IMG/VR virus record: IMGVR_UViG_3300037502_001699
Location: 1-21,691 of that record
DNA length: 21,691 nt
Strand: one strand, 5' to 3'
DNA from: a virus
Part shown: one piece after another, positions 1-6,512 of the stretch
How the letters are laid out: each line of letters opens with the position of its first letter
Numbering within the stretch: position 1 is the first letter of the stretch
Notes under the pieces: generated by a model
Seen by the model: the letters and a program-made list of their open reading frames with translations, nothing else
Told to the model about the DNA's origin: nothing
Database searches by the model: none
Made by a program: the position numbers and the translations under genes

Positions 1-59
1 CCAAGCGTTGCGCGCTCAGTCAGGTGGGCGAGATAGCGGCGCGGCCGTGTGTCGCTCAT
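1..59 (-). CDS. Start of an unidentified early gene (5' end only)
   Basis: The ATG shares an ATGA overlap with the stop of the RecT-like gene, so the two are almost certainly translationally coupled. Only 19 residues are visible, beginning MSDTRPRRYLAHL, before the window ends. In phages the gene beside a RecT-type annealing protein is often its partner exonuclease or another replication gene, but nothing in these residues identifies it. Confidence 0.55.
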   Translation of the reverse strand, partial: MSDTRPRRYLAHLTERATL

Positions 60-862
60 GCCGTCACCTCGCTCTCGGCCTCGAGGAACTCGACCCTGGC
101 GTGGATCTGGTCCAGCAGCTCGTCGGCTTGGAACGGCGTGAACGTCTTGTCCTTAAGGCGTTTGTCGATGTGAGCCCGCATGCGGTCGAGCTTGGCAATG
201 TCACGCTCAGCGTCGATGGCGGCCTTAGCCACTTCGTACGGGTTGGCACGCTCCTCGGACGGTTGCGTCGGCGTATCAAACTTGGGCCGCACCAAGACGG
301 GCTCGGGCGTGGCCGGCATCGTGGGGTAGTCCTGGGCTTCCTCGGCCGTCACCATGCCACGCAAGGCGTCAGGGAACGCATCACGCAGGGCGAAGCCACG
401 GGCACGCATCTGCAGCATCCGCTTGGGGTACTGCGTCCACGGGCCAGACTTGCCCCACAATCCGGCTTTCTTGGCGTCGGCCACGGTGAACTTGACCACG
501 GTGGGCGTTGGGTAGCCACGCCGCTTGGCGGTGCAGGTGGCCACCATCTGCTCACCGTCACCGTCAACAGACTCGGTGACGTACTCGCAGACCGGGCTTG
601 CCTTGACCACCGCCAGGGCGGCGTCACCGAAGATGCTCGGGCGGCCGTTCACCACGGCGATGGACTGCAGCGCCTGCATCGGACTGAGTCCGATCTCGGC
701 CCCAGCCTGGATTGCCAGCACGCAGCTGGCCGGCTTGCCTCGGAAATCCTTCGGTGCGAAGTCGCTCGCCGCGACGATCTCTCCAAACTTCATGGCGTCG
801 GCCATGGTCTGCAATGCGAGCCCCTTGGCCGGCGTTGTGTTGATGCTGAGCTCTGTGCTCAT
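56..862 (-). CDS. RecT-like phage single-strand annealing protein
   Basis: Probable recombinase that would anneal complementary single strands during phage replication or recombination. The 268-residue protein carries the pattern I associate with a phage RecT-like family: GKPASCVLAIQAGAEIGLSP at about 42-61, a NGRPSIFGDAAL segment at 72-83, GLWGKSGPW at 134-142, and QMRARGFALRDAFPDALRG at 151-169. I chose the ATG at 862 because AAAGGA lies 8 nt upstream and the conserved part begins soon after it. A GTG at 952 behind AGGAG would add 30 residues, unlike the family start as I recall it. It lies in the leftward early block downstream of a promoter near 1250 and overlaps the next gene by ATGA. 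The C-terminal ~70 residues are charged and helical. Family assignment is from recalled motifs, not a search. Confidence 0.75.
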   Translation of the reverse strand: MSTELSINTTPAKGLALQTMADAMKFGEIVAASDFAPKDFRGKPASCVLAIQAGAEIGLSPMQALQSIAVVNGRPSIFGDAALAVVKASPVCEYVTESVDGDGEQMVATCTAKRRGYPTPTVVKFTVADAKKAGLWGKSGPWTQYPKRMLQMRARGFALRDAFPDALRGMVTAEEAQDYPTMPATPEPVLVRPKFDTPTQPSEERANPYEVAKAAIDAERDIAKLDRMRAHIDKRLKDKTFTPFQADELLDQIHARVEFLEAESEVTA

Positions 863-966
863 AGGTCGTGTCCTTTCGTATGGCGTCCTGTTGAAAGCCG
901 CTTCCCCGTCCTGGCTCGGCGGCACGGTGCGTCCTTGCGTCCCCGGTTCCACCGGGTCTCCTGTGG

Positions 967-1197
967 TCAGCGAATCCGCTCGAGCTCCTCGGTGTAGAGG
1001 TGCAGCCGTCCCTCGGCTGTGTCGACGAGGTAGCCGTCACGATCCGGGCCGACGACGGTGCCGTCTTGGTAGCCGCCGCCAAACGCCTTGGGGCAGCGAA
1101 CCCGGTCGCCGGGCTTGGGCTTCCACACGCTGCCGTAGAACTCGGCCATAGCGGCCTGGGCGGCACAGGCTTCGCGGTAGTGGGGGTCGGTGGTCAT
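967..1197 (-). CDS. Small hypothetical protein, first gene of the leftward early transcript
   Basis: A 76-residue protein. The ATG is set by AGGAGG about 8 nt upstream; the longer in-frame extension crosses the promoter and is unlikely to be coding. The second half (KPGDRVRCPKAFGGGYQDG and a following VVGPDRDGYLVDT) looks like a small beta-barrel with SH3/KOW-like character, which is structural inference only. It is the first gene after the TTGACT/TACAGT promoter and precedes the RecT-like gene by about 105 nt. No family was recognised. Confidence 0.6.
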   Translation of the reverse strand: MTTDPHYREACAAQAAMAEFYGSVWKPKPGDRVRCPKAFGGGYQDGTVVGPDRDGYLVDTAEGRLHLYTEELERIR

Positions 1198-1224
1198 CTC
1201 GGGGGCCTCCTGCGTGATTGGGTT

Positions 1225-1256
1225 GCGTACTGTACGCCCGTCCATTGAAGAGTCAA
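1225..1256 (-). promoter_or_regulatory. Leftward early promoter with overlapping palindromic operator
   Basis: On the minus strand TTGACT (1256..1251) is separated by 16 nt from TACAGT (1234..1229), a good sigma-70-type pair placed to transcribe the 76-residue gene and the RecT-like gene. The -10 box lies inside a near-perfect palindrome, GCGTACAGTACGC (1237..1225), so a repressor bound there would block transcription. The GTACAG core recurs near the HTH gene and the integrase. A 6-bp perfect hairpin, CGGCCG-AAAA-CGGCCG (1258..1273), sits directly upstream of the -35 box. Confidence 0.55.
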
Positions 1257-1336
1257 GCGGCCGAAAACGGCCGGAAAACAGCAAGTTGGGGAGTCGTACT
1301 CCTGTCCACGATTCCGTATCGCTAGCGTTAGTTCTC

Positions 1337-1408
1337 TCAGCCAAGCTGGCCTGCGGCCAAGATCCGCAGCACCACCAGCAGCAGTTCAATCAGCACCTGT
1401 GTGTTCAT
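1337..1408 (-). CDS. Possible 23-residue hydrophobic peptide
   Basis: An ATG-initiated frame encodes 23 residues with a continuous hydrophobic core, LIELLLVVLRILAAG, flanked by polar ends. It lies in the gap between the HTH gene and the leftward promoter. I see no convincing ribosome binding site, and at this length the frame could be chance. Single-helix membrane peptides of this size do occur in phages and type I toxin systems, but there is no evidence for such a role here. Confidence 0.2.
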   Translation of the reverse strand: MNTQVLIELLLVVLRILAAGQLG

Positions 1409-1521
1409 CGCACCACCGTGTTTAGGCCGTGCCTGCCATCACCGTGATGACGAGCGGCACACTAGCGGTATCGTTAGTTGGCCGTCAAGAGCAGCCAGCA
1501 AAGATTTTTTGGCGGCACAAA

Positions 1522-1884
1522 CTACCGAGACTTCCGGCGTTTGCTGGCTGGCTTTTTGGCCTCGCGCTGGCCCACGCTGCGGGCGGACAGCGAGCCACGC
1601 AGGGCTCGAGCTGCGGCAGCGTCGACGAGCCAGGCACGCTCGCCTGCCTTCCAGCCGGCCAAGTCGCCACGCCCGAGCAGCAGCCTGATCCAGCCTTCGG
1701 TGCAGCCGGCTGCCTCTGCTGCCTCCGAGACTGTCAGCCACTCTTTGTCAGGCGATGCCACGACCATGCCCCAGAATGTATCGGCAGCGTTAGATGCGTC
1801 AAACCGCCGCCGAGCCAAGTATTCGCAAGCTGCATGCAGCCCGTCCGAAACGACGCCGCCGGCCGCTTGCCTTGCCTCTGGCAC
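1522..1884 (-). CDS. Helix-turn-helix DNA-binding protein, candidate excisionase or regulator
   Basis: A 120-residue protein whose central part, WLTVSEAAEAAGCTEGWIRL followed by LLGRGDLAGWKAGERAWLVD, matches the winged-helix/MerR-like 'excisionase-type' DNA-binding fold: first helix, turn helix, then a beta-wing with tryptophan. It is followed by a basic tail ending KKPASKRRKSR. It is encoded divergently from the integrase with about 125 bp between them, the usual place for a directionality factor or lysogeny regulator. The GTG at 1884 has a poor ribosome binding site; an ATG at 1770, just before the HTH, is an alternative start. Its likely targets are the GTACAG-type palindromes in this region (inference). 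Confidence 0.65.
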   Translation of the reverse strand: MPEARQAAGGVVSDGLHAACEYLARRRFDASNAADTFWGMVVASPDKEWLTVSEAAEAAGCTEGWIRLLLGRGDLAGWKAGERAWLVDAAAARALRGSLSARSVGQREAKKPASKRRKSR

Positions 1885-1891
1885 TCGAAAG

Positions 1892-1979
1892 TCTGTACAG
1901 TATGAAACAGCCCGCCAAGGTCAGATTGTTCAAGCGGACGGGGTGTAGATTAAACATCTGTACACGTCGGCTAGACTGT
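1892..1979. promoter_or_regulatory. Divergent control region between HTH gene and integrase
   Basis: The region holds two copies of TCTGTACA (1892..1899 and 1957..1964). The first is part of the palindrome-like ACTGTACAGA, and the second forms an imperfect inverted repeat with GTGTAGAT just before it. For rightward transcription, TAGACT (1972..1977) could be a -10 box, but the matching -35 is weak. For leftward transcription, CTGACC and TACTGT with a 16-nt spacer are possible. Shared words with the promoter at 1225..1256 suggest a common DNA-binding protein. Confidence 0.4.
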
Positions 1980-2006
1980 CCTCCCTTGGCATCAAAAAAG
2001 GGAGGG
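1980..2006 (+). promoter_or_regulatory. Integrase leader hairpin hiding the ribosome binding site
   Basis: CCTCCCTT (1980..1987) is perfectly complementary to AAGGAGGG-like AAGGGAGG (1998..2005) across a 10-nt loop, giving an 8-bp stem. The 3' arm is the Shine-Dalgarno sequence GGGAGGG (2000..2006) that lies 4 nt before the integrase ATG at 2011. In mRNA this stem would mask the ribosome binding site. There is no U-tract after it, so it is not a simple terminator. Confidence 0.5.
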
Positions 2007-2010
2007 TTCC

Positions 2011-2937
2011 ATGACTCTGAGAGAGCTTCTGCGGGATCGGATCGCGCCACTCAAAAACCTGAGCGATCGGTCGGTTGTCATGTACGAGGCCACGCTAGAC
2101 AGGCTCAGGGACTACCTCGGCCACGAGCCAACGGTTGACGACCTGGACGACCTAACGGCGGCAAAGTTTCTGCGGTGGCGGCAGACCACACAGCACAGCC
2201 GCTACAAGATGATTTCACCGGCCAGCCTGGCCAAAGACTCCGCCCACCTTCGCAGCCTGTGGACGTGGCTGGCCAAGAAGCGGTGGAAGAAGTCCAACGG
2301 CGAGCTGCTCGAGTTCCCAGACTACGCCCGCCCCCGCGTCCCAAAGCCCCGCCCTGTGGCCTATACGGCCGAGGAACTTAGCGCCATGGTCCGAGCCGCC
2401 CGGCACCGCAAAGGGCTTGTAGCCGGCAAGCCAGCCGCTTGGTACTGGCTGACGAAGCTGCAGGCCATGTTCCAGACCGGCGAGCGGATCGGGGCCGTGC
2501 TGGCTCTCCGGTGGCGTGAGGTTGACCTAGAGCGATGCACGCTCACCTTCCTGGCTGCCACGCGCAAGGGCCGCCAGGAGACGATTACACGGGCGATCAC
2601 GCCAGAGCTGGCCCGCCTGATGGCCACGCAGAAAGGCCCACCAGACGCCCTCGTATGGCCTTGGCTGGAGGACCGGAAGATCCTGAGCTGCTACGCCTCG
2701 CTCAAGGTGCTGTGCCGCACGGCCGGTGTGCCGTACCACCCGTTTCACAGCATCAGAAAGGCGACGGCCTCTTACCTCAAGAAGGCGGGCAAGTCGGCCA
2801 AGAAGCAGCTGGGCCACAGCAGCGAGGAGATGGCCGAAACCCACTACTATGACGAACGCATCACGGGCGTTGAGTCGGCACTAGATTTCCTGCCGCCGCT
2901 CGACCTGAGCGCGCCACCAGAAAAGCCTAGTGCGTAA
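2011..2937 (+). CDS. int: Tyrosine-type site-specific recombinase (phage integrase)
   Basis: Would catalyse integration and, with an excisionase, excision of the phage genome. The 308-residue protein has an N-terminal SAM-like core-binding domain (about 1-105) and a C-terminal catalytic domain. The full catalytic set is visible: Arg159 in TGERIGAVLALRW, Lys186 in ATRKGRQ, His246 and Arg249 in HSIRKATASYLKKAG, His269 in LGHSSEEM, and Tyr279 or Tyr280 in THYYDE. Length is normal for the family. The ATG follows GGGAGGG, which is held in a leader hairpin. It is the first of two rightward genes, opposite to the rest of the phage, and faces away from an HTH gene that may be its directionality partner. 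No att core could be identified by eye. Confidence 0.93.
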   Translation: MTLRELLRDRIAPLKNLSDRSVVMYEATLDRLRDYLGHEPTVDDLDDLTAAKFLRWRQTTQHSRYKMISPASLAKDSAHLRSLWTWLAKKRWKKSNGELLEFPDYARPRVPKPRPVAYTAEELSAMVRAARHRKGLVAGKPAAWYWLTKLQAMFQTGERIGAVLALRWREVDLERCTLTFLAATRKGRQETITRAITPELARLMATQKGPPDALVWPWLEDRKILSCYASLKVLCRTAGVPYHPFHSIRKATASYLKKAGKSAKKQLGHSSEEMAETHYYDERITGVESALDFLPPLDLSAPPEKPSA

Positions 2938-3003
2938 CAGGCGTTCAGTTTCCTGTGTCACCACACGGACGTAGGTTTGCCCTACCCAGTTGGAGGATTC
3001 GTC

Positions 3004-3381
3004 ATGGCAAATCAAAAGCCACCGGAACTGAGCATGACGGCAAGTGTGGTCATCCTTCTAATCGGCGCTGTGTGCCTTCTTGGAATGATCGCCTACAAGA
3101 AAAACACTGCCAAGCCGGCTGTCGTCAACAAAGAGCTTCGAAATGCGATGCAGCAGCTAAAAGCAAAGCAAAACGATCCAAGAGTTAAGGCGTGCTCTGA
3201 TGCAGCATGGTCTATGGGCAAAACATTTAGACAGCAAGGACGAATCAAGCCTTCAGATGCCGAGTTGCATGCCATGGCCTTGGCTGCATGCGACCACATG
3301 AAGGTTCCAGTTGACATGCGTGGCGTCGCTGTTGAAAAGTTCAAAAGCTCTTTTGGCTGGGGATGGTCTTCTGCACCATAA
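3004..3381 (+). CDS. Small single-pass membrane protein, moron-like
   Basis: A 125-residue protein with one membrane segment (about residues 13-31, VVILLIGAVCLLGMIAY), a short polar N-terminus, and a charged, helical C-terminal domain (KELRNAMQQLKAKQ...) containing two cysteines. The ATG at 3004 is set by GGAGG 7 nt upstream; an upstream in-frame ATG at 2977 lacks such a site. It stands alone downstream of the integrase in the same direction. Its DNA is visibly more AT-rich and uses different codons (AAA, GTT, ATG-rich) from its neighbours, as expected of a recently acquired cargo gene expressed in the lysogen. No family was recognised; holin is not excluded but the position and long soluble domain argue against it. 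Confidence 0.65.
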   Translation: MANQKPPELSMTASVVILLIGAVCLLGMIAYKKNTAKPAVVNKELRNAMQQLKAKQNDPRVKACSDAAWSMGKTFRQQGRIKPSDAELHAMALAACDHMKVPVDMRGVAVEKFKSSFGWGWSSAP

Positions 3382-3453
3382 GCCGAGCAAGCGGGGAGGC
3401 CACGGTGGGGAAAAGGACGTAAACCCTGCCGCAGCCTCAACCCGCCGCCCGGC

Positions 3454-3657
3454 TCAATCGTGTGGTTGCCGCCAGTACGGCTCTTGGGCCTCTTGGCGTC
3501 TGGCGATCTCGACCAGCAAACGGTTCCGCTCGGCTAGCAGCCGCATGACGTCAGACGCCAGCGTGCCGCTTGTGCCGGTCCAGCAGTTGGCCGCACCAGA
3601 CCGGCGAGCCCGCCGCTCGATCTGCACTAGGTCGTCATCCGTGAGCGGCTTAGACAC
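3454..3657 (-). CDS. Small hypothetical protein with coiled-coil tendency
   Basis: A 67-residue protein starting with GTG inside GTGTCTAA, so its start overlaps the upstream stop by 8 nt and it is probably translationally coupled. The second half, SDVMRLLAERNRLLVEIARR, is a good amphipathic helix likely to dimerise. It is the last gene of the leftward non-structural block; a 72-nt gap holding no recognisable hairpin separates it from the convergent membrane-protein gene. No function can be assigned. Confidence 0.55.
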   Translation of the reverse strand: MSKPLTDDDLVQIERRARRSGAANCWTGTSGTLASDVMRLLAERNRLLVEIARRQEAQEPYWRQPHD

Positions 3658-4189
3658 CGTGTTCTTCCTGGTGAAGCAGCAAGGCCAGCAGGCTGTAGCT
3701 CGCCAGGTCCAGAAGGTTGTCGGCTACTGATTCGTTCTCTAGCCGGCCGGTGGCGTTGTAGCTGGCTAGTCTCGTGACCTTGTCAGACAGCCTGACCATC
3801 GCGCCTTTCCACGATGGGATGCCGACGAACGCCGCACCGTTGCGGATGTTGGCAAGTGGGTCTGTGCCGGACGGGCAACCGTAGTCTCGTGACTTGCTGG
3901 CGTGCATCGCCTTTAAGGCGTCGCAGAGATCGTAGAACCGCTGGCTTGTTGGGTGGACGCCAGAGGCCGCAACCAGCGAATCGCCACGCAGACGCTGCCC
4001 TTCGCAACACGACTCGCGTTGCCACGCCTGGTTCAGCAACTCAGACGCACACGCCTGGGCAGGCTCGCAGCCAGCCAGCGGTGGCGGCTTGTAGCCGATG
4101 AGCTTTTCGTCGTTAGGGTCGGTGTTGTCCAGCCGCTCTTTCACGGCGGCACGCATCTTCCGGTTGGCTTCTTCCAGCGTGGTGGTCAT
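3650..4189 (-). CDS. DUF1599-like nucleotide-modification-associated protein
   Basis: A 179-residue protein. The C-terminal half carries a characteristic array: KSRDYG (99-104), DPLANIRNGAAFVGIPSWKG (110-129), RLSDKVTRL (133-141) and NESVADNLLDLASYSLLAL (152-170). This matches the phage DUF1599 / nucleotide-modification-associated group, helical proteins thought to act on nucleotides, with acidic residues for metal binding. The N-terminal ~85 residues have four cysteines and no recognised domain. The gene shares an ATGA overlap with the phosphoesterase upstream and an 8-nt overlap with the next small gene. A nucleotide-metabolism role follows from the family; the exact substrate is unknown. 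Confidence 0.7.
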   Translation of the reverse strand: MTTTLEEANRKMRAAVKERLDNTDPNDEKLIGYKPPPLAGCEPAQACASELLNQAWQRESCCEGQRLRGDSLVAASGVHPTSQRFYDLCDALKAMHASKSRDYGCPSGTDPLANIRNGAAFVGIPSWKGAMVRLSDKVTRLASYNATGRLENESVADNLLDLASYSLLALLLHQEEHGV

Positions 4190-5265
4190 TCCTTGGCCTT
4201 TCTTAGGTCTCTATCGCAAAACAGCGGGTACGCTCGCGTGACCTCGTTGCGCCCGTGATCAACGATCGCCATGCCCTGGCACGGTCTTTCCGGTGAAGCG
4301 ACACGCTCAGCGTATGGCGAATGTCCAATCACGCTGCCGTTGGCGACGTACCGAGCGCCACGCAGCCAGCCCCAAGTGTGATAGTGGCCGAAGATCGTCA
4401 GGTCGGCTTTGCGGCCTGCGTCCCACCTGGCAATCGCCTTGCTGGCTGGCAAGGCCAGGCCATAGACGCCGCCGGCGTACCGGATGCTGTGACCGTGCGT
4501 CGTGCGAAGCAGGAACCCGTCTAGGTCGACGTAGCCCAGGTGGCCCTCAGCGATCTGCCAGCGTACGTTTTTGTTCTGCTCCTCGCGGGCCAGCGTGAAG
4601 TACATCAGCTGTTCCCAGCTGTGGTCGAGCTCGGTTGCAATGCGATTCTTCTCGGTGCTTCGTCCGTGGTTCCCCGCGTTGGTACAGACGATGACTTCGT
4701 CAGCGTGCTGGGCCACGCTGTTGATGAGCGACCGCAACCGCTCCGCTACCCACCGAGTAGCGTTCATTGGCGACAGCTGTGCTACCTCGACGCAGTCAGG
4801 GTGAATGTGGCCTGTGATAAAGTCGCCGCCCAGCCACACGACGACGCGCCGCACATCGGCCTGGTTCCGCTCGTGCTCAAGGCAGTCGAGGAATCGTTCC
4901 TCAAGCTCGGCCAGCCGCAACTGGCACACGTCAAGGCTGTAATCGTTTTCGCCATTGACGGTCTCAGGCAAAACCCGCTCTTCGGCATGGACGTCGGACA
5001 GCATCAGGATGGCCGTGGCGTCGTGCTTGGTCCGTTTCTTTGGCCTGCCGTTTTTGGGTAGGGCAACGGGCGTAACGCCCTGTAACGCTGTGAAACGGTC
5101 GGCCCGCTCACGCTCTGCGTCAATCTGCGACAGCGCTGCCTTGTACTTCGTCCGCAGCCCGGCGGCCTCGGCACGCAACCGGGCAAGCTCAGCGTCGGCC
5201 TGCAGCTGCTGCTGCGTAGACGCAGCCGCCGCAATCTCGTCTGCTAGTCGTTTTGGTGTAGCCAT
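4186..5265 (-). CDS. Calcineurin-like metallophosphoesterase
   Basis: A 359-residue enzyme of the calcineurin-like fold. The metal-binding motifs appear in order: DVH (91-93), GGD (146-148), GNHG (198-201, in place of the usual GNHD), THGH (256-259) and GHYH (293-296). The first ~60 residues are Ala/Glu/Arg-rich and predicted coiled coil, so it may oligomerise or bind a partner. Phage members of this group are usually annotated as DNA-repair exonuclease-like or simply phosphoesterase; the substrate is not evident here. It overlaps the upstream 80-residue gene by 22 nt and the DUF1599-like gene by ATGA, marking one operon. Confidence 0.82.
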   Translation of the reverse strand: MATPKRLADEIAAAASTQQQLQADAELARLRAEAAGLRTKYKAALSQIDAERERADRFTALQGVTPVALPKNGRPKKRTKHDATAILMLSDVHAEERVLPETVNGENDYSLDVCQLRLAELEERFLDCLEHERNQADVRRVVVWLGGDFITGHIHPDCVEVAQLSPMNATRWVAERLRSLINSVAQHADEVIVCTNAGNHGRSTEKNRIATELDHSWEQLMYFTLAREEQNKNVRWQIAEGHLGYVDLDGFLLRTTHGHSIRYAGGVYGLALPASKAIARWDAGRKADLTIFGHYHTWGWLRGARYVANGSVIGHSPYAERVASPERPCQGMAIVDHGRNEVTRAYPLFCDRDLRKAKE

Positions 5266-5486
5266 TGAGCGAGCCTCGTAGCGTCACAGGTTTTCCACCC
5301 CTTGGCCTGGCATTTCGCGTACAGCAGCCTGGCGATCTGCAGCGGCTTGAGCTCGTAGCCACCGGCCTGGAACCGCTGCCGAACCGCAAGCAGTTCCTCT
5401 GATGCCTCAGCAGGCAGGTTGTCGAACCACGTTCGTCGCCGGAACGCGTTTGGGTCCGCGGCGGCTATCTCGTCAGCCAGGCCCAT
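5244..5486 (-). CDS. Small hypothetical protein, possible DNA-binding
   Basis: An 80-residue, mostly helical protein: an N-terminal MGLADEIAAADP segment, then WFDNLPAEASEELLAVRQRF and a C-terminal LQIARLLYAKCQAKGWKTCD region. The start ATG at 5486 lies inside the end of the metallopeptidase-like gene (14-nt overlap); the longer frame is shadow sequence. The LADEIAAA stretch is also found at the N-terminus of the neighbouring phosphoesterase. The second half looks like a small helix-turn-helix-type fold and the overall pattern recalls short regulatory proteins in planctomycete prophages, but this is inference and no function is assigned. Confidence 0.6.
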   Translation of the reverse strand: MGLADEIAAADPNAFRRRTWFDNLPAEASEELLAVRQRFQAGGYELKPLQIARLLYAKCQAKGWKTCDATRLAQWLHQND

Positions 5487-5763
5487 TGTCGCCCTCCCTG
5501 TACCCAAGCATCTTGAGCACACGCCGCTGCACCCGTGCCAGCTCGGTGATGCTCTCCTCTGAAATCGACGGCCCCAGCACAGCGTGGGCCAGCTCGTGCA
5601 GGATCGTCTCAAGCCGCTGGCCGCCTCTCAGCTTTTCGTCAATCAGAATCCTGGGCCGCTTGGCGTTGTCAAAGAACGTCCAACCGGCCGCGTCGCCCTT
5701 CAGGCGAGTGAACCGCAGAAGCCACCGCTTCCCGTCGATGGTGACATCGTGGTCCTCGGGCAT
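5473..5763 (-). CDS. HExxH metallopeptidase-like protein
   Basis: A 96-residue protein with the zinc-protease signature HELAHAVLG (His56, Glu57, His60) in the ETILHELAHAVLG context, as in SprT-like or ImmA/IrrE-like zincins. A third zinc ligand would have to come from the following acidic helix (GPSISEESITELARVQRR). The protein is short, with an N-terminal beta region (VTIDGKRWLLRFTRL) before the active-site helix. The ATG at 5763 is set by AAAGGA 8 nt upstream. It opens the leftward non-structural block just after the glycosyltransferase. Proteolysis is the expected activity; an adaptor or inactive relative cannot be excluded. Confidence 0.68.
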   Translation of the reverse strand: MPEDHDVTIDGKRWLLRFTRLKGDAAGWTFFDNAKRPRILIDEKLRGGQRLETILHELAHAVLGPSISEESITELARVQRRVLKMLGYREGDNGPG

Positions 5764-5797
5764 CGGCCGTCCTTTCGCCCGCACTATGGCGAGGCTG

Positions 5798-6511
5798 TCA
5801 ACCGATGCCGATGCGGCGGCCCAGGTCGTTAAGCTGCTGCTGTCGCTTCTTGCACCCGCAGTCCTTCACACCGAGAGTCTTGCTGACACGCTCGGGCGTG
5901 ATGCCGATAGCAGAGAGGCCAGCGGCGACCATGTCGCCTAGACCTCTTGAATATGGCGAGCATCCACACCGCAGCAATAGGGCTTCGGCAGTTACATCGC
6001 TCTGGCGGCAAGGGTACAGACGGCCGTCACTCAAGACAGTAACTGGAGCACCGCGACGAAAAGCCCAAAGGATCATATCGTGAGCAAACGCCAAATGAGA
6101 CAGTCGCTGGCCTGTGTCTACGCTGGCAATGTATTCGTCAACGAGATTCCACCCGATCCAGTCTGGTTGCGCGTAGATCACATCAGTGGCCGCCCACGGA
6201 GACGCAGGCGTAAGACTGAGGACGGTGTAGCCACTCCACCCGCAAACAAGGTGCTGCGGGCTGACAGCCAGTTTTACGTCGAGGTCTAGCCACAGCCCGC
6301 CGAATCGCCTCAACAGCGAGTGCCGCAGGATGTCCGACTGCATCCGAGGATTATTCGACAACGACTCAAAAGCGTTGCGCCATTCCGGCCAAACAAATCC
6401 GCCGTCTGTGTAAAACCGTATGTCACATTCTGGCCAGGACTTACGCAGCGATACCAATGATGCAGAAGCAGACGTTGGTGGTGTGCCCAGCCATGCAGTG
6501 TGGACAATCAT
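5798..6511 (-). CDS. DXD-type glycosyltransferase (GT32-like) with Cys-containing C-terminal module
   Basis: A 237-residue protein. Residues 1-~160 look like a GT-A sugar transferase of the Gly_transf_sug/GT32 kind: IVHTAWLG at the start, then SDILRHSLLRRFGGLWLDLD (59-78) with the nucleotide-sugar/metal-binding DLD at 76-78. The last ~48 residues (GLGDMVAAGLSAIGITPERV, then a LGVKDCGCKKRQQQLN stretch) look like a separate module that I associate with short stand-alone phage proteins, so this may be a fusion. The ATG at 6511 is 1 nt after the preceding stop. It closes the tail block. The likely role is glycosylating a phage tail protein or host surface polysaccharide (inference). Confidence 0.75.
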   Translation of the reverse strand: MIVHTAWLGTPPTSASASLVSLRKSWPECDIRFYTDGGFVWPEWRNAFESLSNNPRMQSDILRHSLLRRFGGLWLDLDVKLAVSPQHLVCGWSGYTVLSLTPASPWAATDVIYAQPDWIGWNLVDEYIASVDTGQRLSHLAFAHDMILWAFRRGAPVTVLSDGRLYPCRQSDVTAEALLLRCGCSPYSRGLGDMVAAGLSAIGITPERVSKTLGVKDCGCKKRQQQLNDLGRRIGIG

Positions 6512-6512
6512 T

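Noticed and set aside
8-997. 329-residue plus-strand frame at the left edge
   Set aside because: Shadow of the RecT-like gene and its upstream region, with low-complexity His/Arg/Gly composition.
1401-1948. Several overlapping plus-strand frames opposite the HTH gene
   Set aside because: Mutually overlapping, no ribosome binding sites; the minus-strand HTH motif is clear.
3382-3453. Bidirectional terminator between the convergent genes
   Set aside because: No stem followed by a U-tract is apparent in either direction.
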